A stretch of 64,000 nucleotides of DNA from Pseudomonas fluorescens (GCF_902498195.1 NZ_CABVIY010000002.1:806001-870000); one strand, 5' to 3'. Counted from the first letter of the stretch, positions 52,554 to 62,137 are shown. The notes: generated from the sequence alone by a model not told the origin. Made by a program: numbers and translations.

Positions 52554-53083
52554 TTGAAAGATCTCCCGGCCAGGGCAATCCAGTCGCCCAACGGGCCGGC
52601 ATCCAGCGGGACCTTGAACCACAGCGCGAAAATCAGGTAGCTGGCCAGCACGGCGCCGAGGGAGACGCTGGCGATCATCCATTTGCCGTAAGGCTTGGCG
52701 CGGACTTTGTCACGCCACATGAACCAGGCGATGAAGCAGGCCGAGGCCACATAGAGGCCGGTGAACGGCATGGCGCCGACGAACAGCGCAATCGGGATGA
52801 ACACCGACATCACTTGCTTGAACGCGCTGCGGCTGACGAATGAAACGCTCAACGCGTGCCAGCGCACCAGGGTCAACACGCCGTTGGCCACGCTGGCAGC
52901 GCTCAGCATCAAGCCGATGTAGAAGGGGAAGTAACCCGGCTCGGGGCCGGAATCGCCCCAGCCGATACCTTGTTCGACACTGCCGAACATCACCACCACG
53001 CCGATCAGCGTGGTGAACAGCGTCAGGCCGAGTTCGACCCAGCGGGTACCGACCAGCGCCGGTGAATCCGAAGAATGGGACAT
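52550..53083 (-). CDS. tripartite tricarboxylate transporter small permease (TctB family)
   Basis: The 177-residue protein has four hydrophobic helices (about 15-33, 47-68, 90-113 and 130-160) and G-P-E-P-G-Y-F-P-F-Y near residue 45, the TctB hallmark. ATG 53083 follows TGGAGGTG. It lies between tctC and tctA in the standard CBA order. Confidence 0.92.
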   Translation of the reverse strand: MSHSSDSPALVGTRWVELGLTLFTTLIGVVVMFGSVEQGIGWGDSGPEPGYFPFYIGLMLSAASVANGVLTLVRWHALSVSFVSRSAFKQVMSVFIPIALFVGAMPFTGLYVASACFIAWFMWRDKVRAKPYGKWMIASVSLGAVLASYLIFALWFKVPLDAGPLGDWIALAGRSFK

Positions 53084-53135
53084 GAAGACACCTCCAGAGG
53101 TGACGGCCGTACGCAGGCGCACGGCCGTGGGTCAC

Positions 53136-54152
53136 TCAGTTTTTCAGCCAGCCGGCTTCTTTGAACACCGGAGTCACGCGGGCGGTGTCTTTTTCGATGT
53201 AGGCGGTCAGGGGTTCGCCTTCGAGGAAAGTGGGCACCAGCGCGTTCTGCTTGACGTAGGCCTTGAACTCCGGGGTCTCGGTGACTTTGCGCATCAGCTC
53301 GACATAGAACGCCCGCTGTTCGGCGGTGACTTCGCCGGGCATGAACACGGTGCGCGGGAAGCGGTACTGGTCAATGCCCAGGCCTTGCTCGTGGCAGGTC
53401 GGCACGTCGGCCCAGGATTTGTCGCCGGCGACTTTCTCGGTGTAGCTCATGCGTTCCTTGCTGAACACGCAGAGCGGCTGGACCTGATCGCCGCGCCATT
53501 GGCTGATGCTTTCGCTGGGGTTGTTGACGTTGGCGGCGATGTGTTTGCCGGCCAGCTGGGTCGCGGCTTCGCTGCCGCTCTTGAAGGGGATGTACACCAG
53601 TTTGCTGTGGGTGGTCTGGTTCAGCAGGAGGGTCAGGGTCTGGTCGACATCCTTGGACTGGCTGCCCCCCATGCGCAGGTTGGAGGGATCGGCCTTGACC
53701 GCTTCGTAGAAACCTTTGGCGTCCTTCCAGGGCGCGTCCTTGTAGCTCCAGAGAATGAAGTCGTCCTCGGCCACGGCGGCAATCGGCGTCAGTTCCTGCC
53801 ATTGGTAGCCAAGCTTCGATACCAGCGGCAACAGGTAGATGTTGTTGGTGCCGATCACCAGTTTTTCCGGATCGCCCTTGTTCATTTTCAGGTCGAGGAA
53901 GGCTTCGGCGCCATTGCCGCCGCCCTTGTTCAGGACGATGGTGTTGACGTCGAGCAATTTGTGGGTGGTGATGATCGACTGGATCAGGCGACCGAGCTGG
54001 TCTGTACCGCCACCGGGGCCACCGGCGACGACGATTTCCACGTTCTTGTCCGGTTGCCAGGCGGCCTGGGCCAGTGCGGGAAGCGCGCCGGCGGCGATCA
54101 GGGTACAACCAAGAAACAGACGGGATGTGCGACGGACGAATGCATTTCGCAT
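53136..54152 (-). CDS. tripartite tricarboxylate transporter substrate-binding protein (TctC/Bug family)
   Basis: The 338-residue periplasmic protein has a signal peptide (to about A-L-A-Q-A-A, residue 31). The ligand-contact segments G-G-P-G-G-G-T-D-Q-L (about 45-54) and N-K-G-G-G-N-G (about 78-84) are typical of Bug receptors. It is first gene of tctCBA, divergent from pdxA2 across a 408-base region. Confidence 0.92.
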   Translation of the reverse strand: MRNAFVRRTSRLFLGCTLIAAGALPALAQAAWQPDKNVEIVVAGGPGGGTDQLGRLIQSIITTHKLLDVNTIVLNKGGGNGAEAFLDLKMNKGDPEKLVIGTNNIYLLPLVSKLGYQWQELTPIAAVAEDDFILWSYKDAPWKDAKGFYEAVKADPSNLRMGGSQSKDVDQTLTLLLNQTTHSKLVYIPFKSGSEAATQLAGKHIAANVNNPSESISQWRGDQVQPLCVFSKERMSYTEKVAGDKSWADVPTCHEQGLGIDQYRFPRTVFMPGEVTAEQRAFYVELMRKVTETPEFKAYVKQNALVPTFLEGEPLTAYIEKDTARVTPVFKEAGWLKN

Positions 54153-54271
54153 GGAAGGGCCTCGTTTTTTGTAGTTGTTATGTGTGACTTGTCTGTGCGG
54201 TAAAGCCGCAAGCCTGGATCGAGTGTGGGAACGCTGCGTCGCCGCGTCTAGTCAAAACAATACATACACCG

Positions 54272-54286
54272 ATAGCCTGGGGTTAT
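54272..54286. promoter_or_regulatory. LysR-type box 1
   Basis: ATAGCCTGGGGTTAT is an exact ATA-N9-TAT. It shares CCT..GGTTAT with the box at 55738, upstream of the MFS gene. Confidence 0.5.
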
Positions 54287-54400
54287 AGCTCGCCAGGCAA
54301 AAAGCGCCGGTAGTGGCGCAAAGCCCCGGATCAGAGCTGTAGCCGCAACAAACGGAAACATTAGCAGGTCAGGCAAATTGCCGTGAAACCCGGGTTTGCC

Positions 54401-54415
54401 ATAACGTGCGGCTAT
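54401..54415. promoter_or_regulatory. LysR-type box 2
   Basis: ATAACGTGCGGCTAT is a second exact ATA-N9-TAT, 129 bases from box 1 and 146 bases before the pdxA2 start. Confidence 0.4.
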
Positions 54416-54560
54416 CGCCCGATTTCAAGATTTGATTAGACGGTTATCGCCCGGCCTTCGATAGTGCTCGCCAGCGCCAATAAGGCAATGCGGCGGCTCC
54501 ACCTGACAATAAGTGGCATGGCGAGCCTTGCGCCGAGGCCTGAACCTTGAGGAGTGAAGT

Positions 54561-55565
54561 ATGAACAAGACAACCATCGCCATGGTCCTGGGCGACCCGG
54601 CGGGCATCGGTCCGGAACTGATCGCGCGCTTGCTCGGCGAGCCCGGGGTGCGCAGCCAGGCCCAGGTCATTCTGATTGCCGACGAGGCGGAAATGCGTCG
54701 CGGCATGCGCATCGCCGGCGTGGAGTTTCCCTATCGTCGCGTGGAGTCGCTGGAGCAGCTGTCGTTTGTTGACGACACGCCACTGTTCTATGACTTTCGC
54801 GGCGACACCCACGGTGAATTCCCCCGCAGCGAAGCCAGCGTGATGGGCGGCCGCTACAGCCTCGATACCCTGGAAAAAGCCCTGCGCCTGACCGAGGCGG
54901 GGATCACCGACGCCATCCTGTTCGGGCCGCTGAACAAGACCTCGCTGCACATGGCCGGCATGGCCCATAACGACGAGCTGCACTGGTTCGCCGAACTGCT
55001 GGATTTCCACGGGCCGTTCTGCGAATTCAATGTGCTCGACAACCTCTGGACTTCTCGGGTGACGTCCCATGTGGCGCTGTCCGAAGTGTCGGGCCTGCTG
55101 AATGAAAAACGCGTGGTGGAAGCGATTCAACTGATCGACACCGCCCTCAAACGCAGCGGCCTGCAAAGACCGCGCATCGGCGTCTGCGGCTTGAACCCGC
55201 ACAACGGCGACAACGGTTCGTTCGGCCGTGAAGAACTGGACATCATCGGCCCGGCGGTGCGCACGGCCCAGGCGCTGGGTATCGCCGCCGAAGGCCCGTA
55301 TCCGGGCGACACGATTTTCCTCAAGGTCCAGGGCGATGCCAGCGCCTTCGACGCGGTGGTCACGATGTACCACGACCAGGGCCAGATCGCGATCAAGTTG
55401 ATGGGCTTCTCCCGTGGCGTGACGGTGCAGGGCGGCCTGCCGATCCCGATCACCACCCCGGCCCATGGCACCGCGTTCGACATCGCGGGGCAGGGCAAGG
55501 CCAACGTCGGCGCCACCCGCCAGGCCTTCGAAATCGCCTGCCGGATGGGCGGCAACAGCTACTGA
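54561..55565 (+). CDS. pdxA2: PdxA2-type dehydrogenase (4-hydroxythreonine-4-phosphate dehydrogenase family)
   Basis: The 334-residue protein has the PdxA layout: G-D-P-A-G-I-G-P-E-L at 11-20, metal-ligand histidines His170 (V-T-S-H-V) and His271 (M-Y-H-D-Q-G-Q), and C-G-L-N-P-H-N-G-D-N-G near 210. It sits in a catabolic cluster rather than with ksgA, so it is the PdxA2 type that oxidises four-carbon sugar-acid phosphates. Its usual partner kinase (DUF1537) is not in this window. Confidence 0.88.
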   Translation: MNKTTIAMVLGDPAGIGPELIARLLGEPGVRSQAQVILIADEAEMRRGMRIAGVEFPYRRVESLEQLSFVDDTPLFYDFRGDTHGEFPRSEASVMGGRYSLDTLEKALRLTEAGITDAILFGPLNKTSLHMAGMAHNDELHWFAELLDFHGPFCEFNVLDNLWTSRVTSHVALSEVSGLLNEKRVVEAIQLIDTALKRSGLQRPRIGVCGLNPHNGDNGSFGREELDIIGPAVRTAQALGIAAEGPYPGDTIFLKVQGDASAFDAVVTMYHDQGQIAIKLMGFSRGVTVQGGLPIPITTPAHGTAFDIAGQGKANVGATRQAFEIACRMGGNSY

Positions 55566-55596
55566 TTCTCGGTCTATAAAACGACGTAACTCCAAT

Positions 55597-55684
55597 GTGG
55601 GAGCGGGCTTGCTCGCGAAAGCGGTGTGTCAGGCGGCATCAATGCCGACTGACACGGCCTCTTCGCGAGCAAGCCCGCTCCCAC
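55597..55684. repeat. REP pair, GTGGGAGC type
   Basis: GTGGGAGCGGGCTTGCTCGCGAA and its exact inverse with a T run after the second arm. It separates pdxA2 from the MFS gene and may end transcription in part. Confidence 0.92.
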
Positions 55685-55737
55685 ATTTTTTTGTGCTTTG
55701 GCTGATAACCCGACATGCGCAATAAGCGGTTTTTGCT

Positions 55738-55752
55738 ATCACCTCAGGTTAT
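55738..55752. promoter_or_regulatory. LysR-type box 3
   Basis: ATCACCTCAGGTTAT in the pdxA2-MFS gap (55566-55924) is like box 1 (CCT..GGTTAT), suggesting a second promoter of the same regulon. Apart from this and the REP pair I see nothing in that 359-base gap. Confidence 0.4.
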
Positions 55753-55924
55753 CGATGGATGTGCATAAGTGATTATCCGCCACCCCGGGTGCTGGCTAAA
55801 GTCGCTCCATCGAATGAACGCAACCGGTCACTTCCGGCCGCTGCAATCAGGCGAATGACAACTACAAAAAGCCCGCCTTGTCTCTTCCGCAAGGCCGATA
55901 CCGGCAGCAAAAAGGAACCTCCGC

Positions 55925-57244
55925 ATGTCCCGTCCAGATTCCGCCCTGGTCCTGTCCAGTGCCATCTCCAAAAGCCGGCTTCGCCTGCTACCGTTTCTGA
56001 TCCTGATGTACATCCTGGCCTTCATCGACCGATCCAACGTCGGCTTCGCCAAGGCAGCCTTGCAGGCCGACACCGGCCTGGGCGATGCCGCGTTCGCCTT
56101 CGGCGCGAGTATCTTTTTCATCGGTTACGCGTTCTTCGAAGTGCCCAGCAACTACATGCTGCACCGCCTCGGCGCCAAGGTCTGGCTGTGCCGGATCATG
56201 GTCACCTGGGGCCTGGTGTCGGCGGCGATGATGTTCGCCCACAACGCCGAAACCTTCTACGTGCTGCGCTTCCTGCTGGGTGTGGCCGAAGCCGGGTTCT
56301 TCCCGGGCATCATTCTCTACCTCACCTACTGGTTCCCGGCGCAGAGCCGCGGCCAGGCCCTCGGTCTGTTCTACTTCGGCCTGCCGCTGGCGCTGGTGCT
56401 GGGCAGCCCGTTGTCGGGCTGGTTGCTGGATTTCCACGGTGTGTTCGGCCTGACCAACTGGCAGTGGCTGTTCGTGGTCGAAGGCCTGATGGCATCGGTC
56501 GTCGGCATCGCCGCGTACTTCTACCTGGTCAACCGTCCGGCCCAGGCCACCTGGCTCAGCGTGGAAGAAAAGCTGGCGCTGGAAAATGCCCTGGCCGAAG
56601 AAGACGCGCAGAAAAAACACAGCAGCCCCCATGGCTTCCTCAGTGCCTTGCGCAACCCTCGCGTGCTGCAATTCTGCATGGCCTATTTCACCATCCAGAT
56701 GAGTGTGTACGGCGTGGTGTTCTACCTGCCCACACGGATTGCCGGCCTGCTGGACGGGCACATCGGCTTGAACGTCGGCCTGATCACCGCGATCCCGTGG
56801 ATCTGCGCCCTGATCGTGACCCGTCTCGTCACTCGCTACGCCGACCGCACCGGCCAGCATCGCCGCCTCGCCGTGTGCATGCTGACCATGGCCGCCCTGG
56901 GCATCGCCGCTTCGGCGCTGGGCACCAGCATGGTCCCGGTGGTGCTCGCCTTCTGCTTCGCCGCTGCCGGTTTCGTTTCGGTGCAGCCCCTGTTCTGGAC
57001 CATTCCTACCAGCTACCTCAGCGGTGCCGCCGCAGCCGGCGGGATTGCCCTGATCAACTCCCTCGGCAACCTCGGCGGCTTCGTCGCGCCGAACCTGAAA
57101 ACCGTGATGGAAACGTCATTCGCAGACCCCCGGGCCGGCATGTTCGCCCTGGCCCTGGTCGGCCTCTTCGGCGCCATCCTGCTGTCCCGACTTCGCACCA
57201 CGCACATAACCCCCTCGCAGCTCACACCGGCTCAGGTTGGCTGA
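55925..57244 (+). CDS. MFS transporter, anion:cation symporter (sugar-acid permease-like)
   Basis: The 439-residue protein has twelve membrane helices. Y-I-L-A-F-I-D-R-S-N-V-G-F-A near helix 1, G-Y-A-F-F-E-V-P-S-N in helix 2, and G-V-A-E-A-G-F-F-P-G in helix 4 are those of the ACS family (glucarate, tartrate, phthalate permeases). It is a second uptake route beside TctABC, with the dehydratase 33 bases downstream. Confidence 0.92.
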   Translation: MSRPDSALVLSSAISKSRLRLLPFLILMYILAFIDRSNVGFAKAALQADTGLGDAAFAFGASIFFIGYAFFEVPSNYMLHRLGAKVWLCRIMVTWGLVSAAMMFAHNAETFYVLRFLLGVAEAGFFPGIILYLTYWFPAQSRGQALGLFYFGLPLALVLGSPLSGWLLDFHGVFGLTNWQWLFVVEGLMASVVGIAAYFYLVNRPAQATWLSVEEKLALENALAEEDAQKKHSSPHGFLSALRNPRVLQFCMAYFTIQMSVYGVVFYLPTRIAGLLDGHIGLNVGLITAIPWICALIVTRLVTRYADRTGQHRRLAVCMLTMAALGIAASALGTSMVPVVLAFCFAAAGFVSVQPLFWTIPTSYLSGAAAAGGIALINSLGNLGGFVAPNLKTVMETSFADPRAGMFALALVGLFGAILLSRLRTTHITPSQLTPAQVG

Positions 57245-57277
57245 TCACTACCAAAGCATTAGCAAGGAATTGAATTC

Positions 57278-58453
57278 ATGAAAATCAAAGCGATCCGTAC
57301 CCGCGTCTTCGAGTGGAAAGGCAAAGTCGTCCCGCCTCAAGCGCACTTTTGCACCAACGCCAGCGACATCCTGTTCGAGCGCGGCGACGCCATGGGCTCG
57401 TTCCGTTTCCACGGCTGGCTGGTGGTGGAAGTCGAGACCGACAACGGCCTGGTGGGCATCGGTAACTGCGCCCTGGCGCCACGCGTAGCCAAGGAAATCA
57501 TCGACACTTACCTGGCACCGATCGCCATCGGCGAAGACCCGTTCGACAACGAATACATCTGGCAGAAAATGTACCGCCAGAGCCACGCCTGGGGCCGCAA
57601 GGGCATCGGCATGGCGGCGATCTCGGCGATCGACATCGCGATCTGGGACATCATGGGCAAGGCAGTGAACAAACCGGTGTTCAAGCTGCTGGGCGGGCGC
57701 ACCAAGGAAAAAATCTGGACCTACGCCTCCAAGCTCTATGCCAACGACAACCTCGACCTGTTCCTCGAAGAAGCCCAGGGCTACCTGAGCCAGGGATTCA
57801 CCGCGCTGAAAATGCGCTTCGGCTACGGGCCGAAAGACGGCCCGGCGGGCATGCGCAAGAACATCGAACAGGTGCGCGCCCTGCGTGAGCTGGCCGGTCC
57901 CGACGTCGACATCATGCTCGAATGCTACATGGGCTGGACCCTGGAATACGCCCGGCGCATGTTGCCGAAACTGGCCGAGTTCGAACCGCGCTGGCTGGAA
58001 GAACCGGTGATCGCCGACGACATCGAGGGTTACATCGAACTGAAAAAAATGGGGATCATGCCGATCTCCGGCGGTGAGCACGAATTCACCTCCTATGGCT
58101 TCAAGGACCTGCTGGAACGTCGCGCCATCGACGTCATCCAGTACGACACCAACCGCGTCGGCGGCATCACCGCCGCGCGCAAGATCAACGCCATGGCCGA
58201 AGCCTGGTCGGTGCCGGTGATCCCCCATGCCGGGCAGATGCACAACTACCACCTGACCATGTCCACCACCGCCTCGCCGATGGCCGAGTTTTTCCCGGTG
58301 TTCGACGTCGAGGTCGGCAACGAACTCTTCTACTACGTGTTCAAGGGCGAGCCGCAACCGGTCAACGGCTACATCCAGCTCGACGACCACAAGCCGGGCC
58401 TGGGCCTGGAAATCTCCGATGAGTACCTGAGCGACTTCAACATCATCGAGTGA
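57278..58453 (+). CDS. enolase-superfamily sugar-acid dehydratase (rhamnonate/lyxonate dehydratase-like)
   Basis: The 391-residue protein has a capping domain (1-125) and TIM barrel. Metal and acid-base residues can be seen: L-K-M-R-F (about 187-191), L-E-C-Y near 212, W-L-E-E-P near 236, S-G-G-E-H-E near 262 and the catalytic His of I-P-H-A-G near 312. C-terminal V-N-G-Y-I and K-P-G-L-G-L-E-I match L-rhamnonate dehydratase relatives. It should remove water from an aldonate to give a 2-keto-3-deoxy acid; the neighbouring genes favour a pentonate. Confidence 0.85.
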   Translation: MKIKAIRTRVFEWKGKVVPPQAHFCTNASDILFERGDAMGSFRFHGWLVVEVETDNGLVGIGNCALAPRVAKEIIDTYLAPIAIGEDPFDNEYIWQKMYRQSHAWGRKGIGMAAISAIDIAIWDIMGKAVNKPVFKLLGGRTKEKIWTYASKLYANDNLDLFLEEAQGYLSQGFTALKMRFGYGPKDGPAGMRKNIEQVRALRELAGPDVDIMLECYMGWTLEYARRMLPKLAEFEPRWLEEPVIADDIEGYIELKKMGIMPISGGEHEFTSYGFKDLLERRAIDVIQYDTNRVGGITAARKINAMAEAWSVPVIPHAGQMHNYHLTMSTTASPMAEFFPVFDVEVGNELFYYVFKGEPQPVNGYIQLDDHKPGLGLEISDEYLSDFNIIE

Positions 58454-58506
58454 CCTTCAGGCGCCGCTCGCGGGCGGCGCCACCCACGACTTTTGCGAGG
58501 GCTGAC

Positions 58507-59502
58507 ATGCGCCTGATTCAATTTGAAAACACTGCCGGGGAGCGCCAGGTTGGCGTCGTTGAAGGTTCACGGGTCCAGGTGCTCAAGGGCACCCGCAGCA
58601 CCCGCGAGCTGGCACTCGCGGCAATCCGCGCCCAACGCAGCCTGCAAGACGAGGTTGCCCTGCGCGGCACCGAGCCGGGCCCGGACTACGCACAACTGTT
58701 GCAGCAAGGCCTGGTCCTGCCACCGCTGGACCACGAAGACCCGGCCCATTGCCTGATCAGCGGCACCGGCCTGACCCACCTGGGCAGCGCCTCGACCCGG
58801 GACAAAATGCACCAGCAGGAGGGGACGGTCGAAGCCGGCATGACCGACACCATGCGCATTTTCAAGTGGGGCCTGGAGGGCGGCAAACCGGCGGACGGGC
58901 AGGTCGGGGCGCAGCCGGAATGGTTCTACAAGGGCGACGGCAGCATCGTCGTGCGCCCTGGCGCGGACTTCCCGGTGCCACCGTTCGCCGAAGATGCCGG
59001 TGAAGAGCCGGAGCTGACCGGGCTCTACGTGATCGGCGACGACGGCCAGCCCTATCGCCTCGGTTATGCGCTGGGCAACGAGTTTTCCGACCATGTCATG
59101 GAGCGACGCAATTACCTGTACCTCGCCCATTCCAAGCTGCGCTTTTGCGCCTATGGTCCGGAGCTGCGCGTTGGCGAATTGCCCAGCCACCTGGCGGGCA
59201 CCAGCCGCATCACCCGCGATGGCGAAACGCTCTGGGAAAAGGAGTTTCTCAGCGGTGAAGACAACATGTGCCACAGCCTCGCCAACCTGGAATTCCATCA
59301 CTTCAAGTACGCGCAGTTTTTGCGCCCCGGTGATGTCCACGTGCATTACTTCGGCACTGCCACCTTGTCCTTTGCCGACGGCGTGAAAACCCGGCCGGGG
59401 GATCGCTTCCAGATCAGCCTCGATGAGTTCGGCGCACCGCTGGAAAACGGCATCGGCGAAAGCGCCCAGCCGCTGGCGATCGGTCAGGTGCGGGCGCTTT
59501 AA
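58507..59502 (+). CDS. AraD1/GguC-type fumarylacetoacetate-hydrolase-fold protein
   Basis: The 331-residue protein begins MRLIQFENTAGERQVGVVEG as in the AraD1/GguC family. A FAH-type C-terminal domain contains S-G-T-G-L-T-H-L-G-S (about 83-92), G-D-D-G-Q-P-Y-R and metal-site residues around E-F-S-D-H-V. Members dehydrate 2-keto-3-deoxypentonates to 2-oxoglutarate semialdehyde, which fits its place between a dehydratase and an aldehyde dehydrogenase. Start set by GAGGG before 58507. Confidence 0.85.
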   Translation: MRLIQFENTAGERQVGVVEGSRVQVLKGTRSTRELALAAIRAQRSLQDEVALRGTEPGPDYAQLLQQGLVLPPLDHEDPAHCLISGTGLTHLGSASTRDKMHQQEGTVEAGMTDTMRIFKWGLEGGKPADGQVGAQPEWFYKGDGSIVVRPGADFPVPPFAEDAGEEPELTGLYVIGDDGQPYRLGYALGNEFSDHVMERRNYLYLAHSKLRFCAYGPELRVGELPSHLAGTSRITRDGETLWEKEFLSGEDNMCHSLANLEFHHFKYAQFLRPGDVHVHYFGTATLSFADGVKTRPGDRFQISLDEFGAPLENGIGESAQPLAIGQVRAL

Positions 59503-59543
59503 ATTTTCAATTTCCGGCGTTGTCTGCCGGTCAAGGACATCCC

Positions 59544-61124
59544 ATGACCCCGTTACTCGGACACAACTACATCGGCGGCCGTCGCAGCGCCAACGGCACG
59601 GTGCAACTGCAAAGCCTCGACGCGACCACCGCTGAACCCTTGCCGGTACGGTTCTTCCAGGCCAGTGAAGCCGAAGTGGATGCCGCCGCCAGGGCGGCCG
59701 CCACGGCCTATCCGATCTACCGCAACCTGAGCGCGGAAAAGCGCGCGCAGTTTCTCGATGCCATCGCTGACGAAATCGATGCGCTGGGCGATGAGTTCGT
59801 TGCCACCGTGTGCCGTGAAACGGCGTTGCCGGCCGGGCGTATTCAAGGTGAACGCGGCCGCACCAGCGGCCAGTTGCGGCTGTTCGCCAAGGTGCTGCGT
59901 CGTGGCGATTTCTATGGGGCGCGGATCGACCGCGCATTGCCTGATCGCCAGCCATTGCCGCGCCCGGATCTGCGCCAGTACCGCATTGCCCTCGGGCCGG
60001 TGGCCGTGTTCGGCGCCAGCAATTTTCCGCTGGCCTTTTCCACCGCCGGGGGCGACACCGCTTCGGCACTGGCCGCCGGTTGCCCGGTGGTGTTCAAGGC
60101 CCACAGCGGGCATATGGCAACGGCCGAATGGGTCGCGGACGCGATCATTCGCGCCGCCGAGCGCACGGGTATGCCGGCCGGCGTGTTCAACATGATCTAT
60201 GGCGGTGGCGTCGGTGAATGGCTGGTCAAGCATCCGGCGATCCAGGCCGTGGGCTTCACCGGTTCGCTCAAGGGCGGCAATGCCCTGAGCCACATGGCCG
60301 CGACCCGGCCGCAGCCGATACCGGTGTTCGCCGAGATGTCGAGCATCAACCCGGTGTTCCTGTTGCCGGAAGCGCTGGCGGTTCGCGGCGAACAAATCGC
60401 GGCACAACTGGCCGGTTCGGTGACGCTGGGTTGCGGCCAGTTCTGCACCAATCCCGGTCTGGTCATCGGCCTGCGATCGCCGCAGTTCAGCACCTTCCTG
60501 GAAACGTTTTGCGCCAGCATGAACCAGCAACCGGCGCAAACCATGCTCAACGCCGGCGCATTGACCAGCTACAGCCGGGGGCTTGGCGAACTGCATGAAC
60601 ATCCGGGCCTGACGCACCTGGCCGGCAAGCCGCAACAGGGCGACCAGGCGCAGCCGCAAGTGTTCAAGGCTGACATCAGCCTGTTGCTCAAGGGCGATGA
60701 GTTGCTCCAGGAGGAAGTGTTCGGGCCGACCACCATCGTGATCGAAGTCGAGGATCGGGCGCAGCTGGCGGCGGCGCTACAGGGCCTGCGCGGACAACTG
60801 ACCGCGACGCTGATTGGCGAGGCCGATGAGTTGCTGGCGTTCCGCTGGCTGGCTGAGTTGCTGCAAGAGAAGGTCGGGCGGATTCTGCTCAACGGCTATC
60901 CGACCGGGGTCGAGGTGTGCGAGGCGATGGTGCATGGCGGGCCGTACCCGGCGACTTCGGACGCGCGGGGCACCTCGGTCGGCACCCTGGCCATCGACCG
61001 TTTCCTGCGGCCGGTGTGCTTCCAGAATTATCCGGATGCGTTGCTGCCCGAGGCACTGCAGAACGCTAATCCGCTGGGGATTCGGCGGTTGGTGGATGGG
61101 GAGGTGAGTCAGTCAGTGTTGTAG
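59544..61124 (+). CDS. 2-oxoglutarate semialdehyde dehydrogenase (2,5-dioxovalerate type)
   Basis: The 526-residue aldehyde dehydrogenase has the nucleophile Cys301 (G-Q-F-C-T-N-P-G) and general base Glu264 (F-A-E-M-S-S-I-N-P). F-G-A-S-N-F-P-L-A-F-S (about 156-166) forms the NADP site. The Q-F-C-T-N-P-G and E-M-S-S-I-N-P forms are those of KGSADH, which oxidises 2-oxoglutarate semialdehyde to 2-oxoglutarate. It is the last enzyme of the cluster; AAGGA lies 6 bases before the ATG. Confidence 0.9.
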   Translation: MTPLLGHNYIGGRRSANGTVQLQSLDATTAEPLPVRFFQASEAEVDAAARAAATAYPIYRNLSAEKRAQFLDAIADEIDALGDEFVATVCRETALPAGRIQGERGRTSGQLRLFAKVLRRGDFYGARIDRALPDRQPLPRPDLRQYRIALGPVAVFGASNFPLAFSTAGGDTASALAAGCPVVFKAHSGHMATAEWVADAIIRAAERTGMPAGVFNMIYGGGVGEWLVKHPAIQAVGFTGSLKGGNALSHMAATRPQPIPVFAEMSSINPVFLLPEALAVRGEQIAAQLAGSVTLGCGQFCTNPGLVIGLRSPQFSTFLETFCASMNQQPAQTMLNAGALTSYSRGLGELHEHPGLTHLAGKPQQGDQAQPQVFKADISLLLKGDELLQEEVFGPTTIVIEVEDRAQLAAALQGLRGQLTATLIGEADELLAFRWLAELLQEKVGRILLNGYPTGVEVCEAMVHGGPYPATSDARGTSVGTLAIDRFLRPVCFQNYPDALLPEALQNANPLGIRRLVDGEVSQSVL

Positions 61125-61140
61125 TGCCTGGACCGGCTCT

Positions 61141-61204
61141 TTCGCGAGCAAGCCCGCTCCCACAGGTTCAGCGAAAATCCTGTGGGAGCGGGCTTGCCCG
61201 CGAA
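61141..61204. repeat. REP hairpin, GTGGGAGC type
   Basis: TTCGCGAGCAAGCCCGCTCCCACAGG faces CCTGTGGGAGCGGGCTTG plus CCCGCGAA with a 12-base loop. It lies between convergent genes and ends the catabolic transcript. Confidence 0.92.
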
Positions 61205-61228
61205 GGCGTCATCAGCATCACCAAAAAC

Positions 61229-62137
61229 CTACTTGGCCGTCACCTCGGCAGCCTTCACCACCGTCGGCTTCAACACCAGCCACAACGCCGCCGCAATCAA
61301 CACCCCGCCATACAGATGCGCCATCGACACCGGCTCACCAAGAAACAGCGCTCCCCACAACACCCCGAACGGCGGAATCAGGAAAGTCGTGGTCATCGAC
61401 TTCACCGGGCCGACCGAGCTGAGCAGGCGGAAGTAGATGATGTACGCAAACGCCGTGCATCCCAGGCCCAACCCCAGCAACGACAACCAGACGTTCCAGC
61501 CACCCCAGCTCGCCGGTGGTTCGCTGATCACGCTGTAGCCGAACAGCGGCAATACAAACAGCGTCGCCCCCAGCATGCTGCCCAGCGCCGACAGTCGGCT
61601 GTCGAGCCCGCCGGCCTGATCGAGCCAGCGGCGGGCGAGGAACCCGGCGAAGCCGTAGCAGGTGGTGGCGAGCAGGCAGGCGACGGCGCCCATCAGCAAT
61701 TGCAGGTCGAACGCCACGGGACCGGCACGGGTCAGGACGCCGACGCCGAACAACCCCAGGAACACCCCGCCGAGCTTGGCGCCAGTGAGCCGCTCATGGA
61801 AGAACAGCCCGCCGATCAGCACCCCCATCAGCGGCGTGGTGGCGTTGAAAATCGCCGAGTAACCGGCGGGTAGCACCTGGGCGGCCACCGAATACAGGGT
61901 CGCCGGAATACCGGAGTTGATCACCCCGAGCAACATCACGGTTTTCAGCTTGCCCTTGAAATCCCAGCTGATGCGCATCAGCCCGAGGATCACCAGCAGC
62001 CCGACAGCCGCGATCGAAACGCGAAAGAAGGCTGTGGGGATCGTGCCAATCACCGGGGCGATGATGCGCATGAACAGAAAACTCGCACCCCAGATGGCCG
62101 CCAGTGACAGCAAACGAACAGTATCGACGGGGTTCAC
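61229..62137 (-). CDS. DMT-superfamily exporter (EamA family)
   Basis: The 302-residue protein has ten predicted helices in two EamA repeats. [13 protein letters not shown] lies in helix 1 and [10 protein letters not shown] in helix 9. The start is GTG 62137 with AAGGAGAG 6 bases before it, a strong site. It stands alone, divergent from aceK; substrate unknown. Confidence 0.88.
   Translation of the reverse strand: MNPVDTVRLLSLAAIWGASFLFMRIIAPVIGTIPTAFFRVSIAAVGLLVILGLMRISWDFKGKLKTVMLLGVINSGIPATLYSVAAQVLPAGYSAIFNATTPLMGVLIGGLFFHERLTGAKLGGVFLGLFGVGVLTRAGPVAFDLQLLMGAVACLLATTCYGFAGFLARRWLDQAGGLDSRLSALGSMLGATLFVLPLFGYSVISEPPASWGGWNVWLSLLGLGLGCTAFAYIIYFRLLSSVGPVKSMTTTFLIPPFGVLWGALFLGEPVSMAHLYGGVLIAAALWLVLKPTVVKAAEVTAK

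Larger units (their letters stand above)
54153..54560. other. tctC-pdxA2 divergent regulatory region
   Basis: 408 bases without a gene. Two ATA-N9-TAT boxes of the LysR kind (54272 and 54401) lie near the two ends of the central part, placed to serve both divergent promoters. GAGGAG before 54561 is the pdxA2 ribosome site. Confidence 0.65.
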
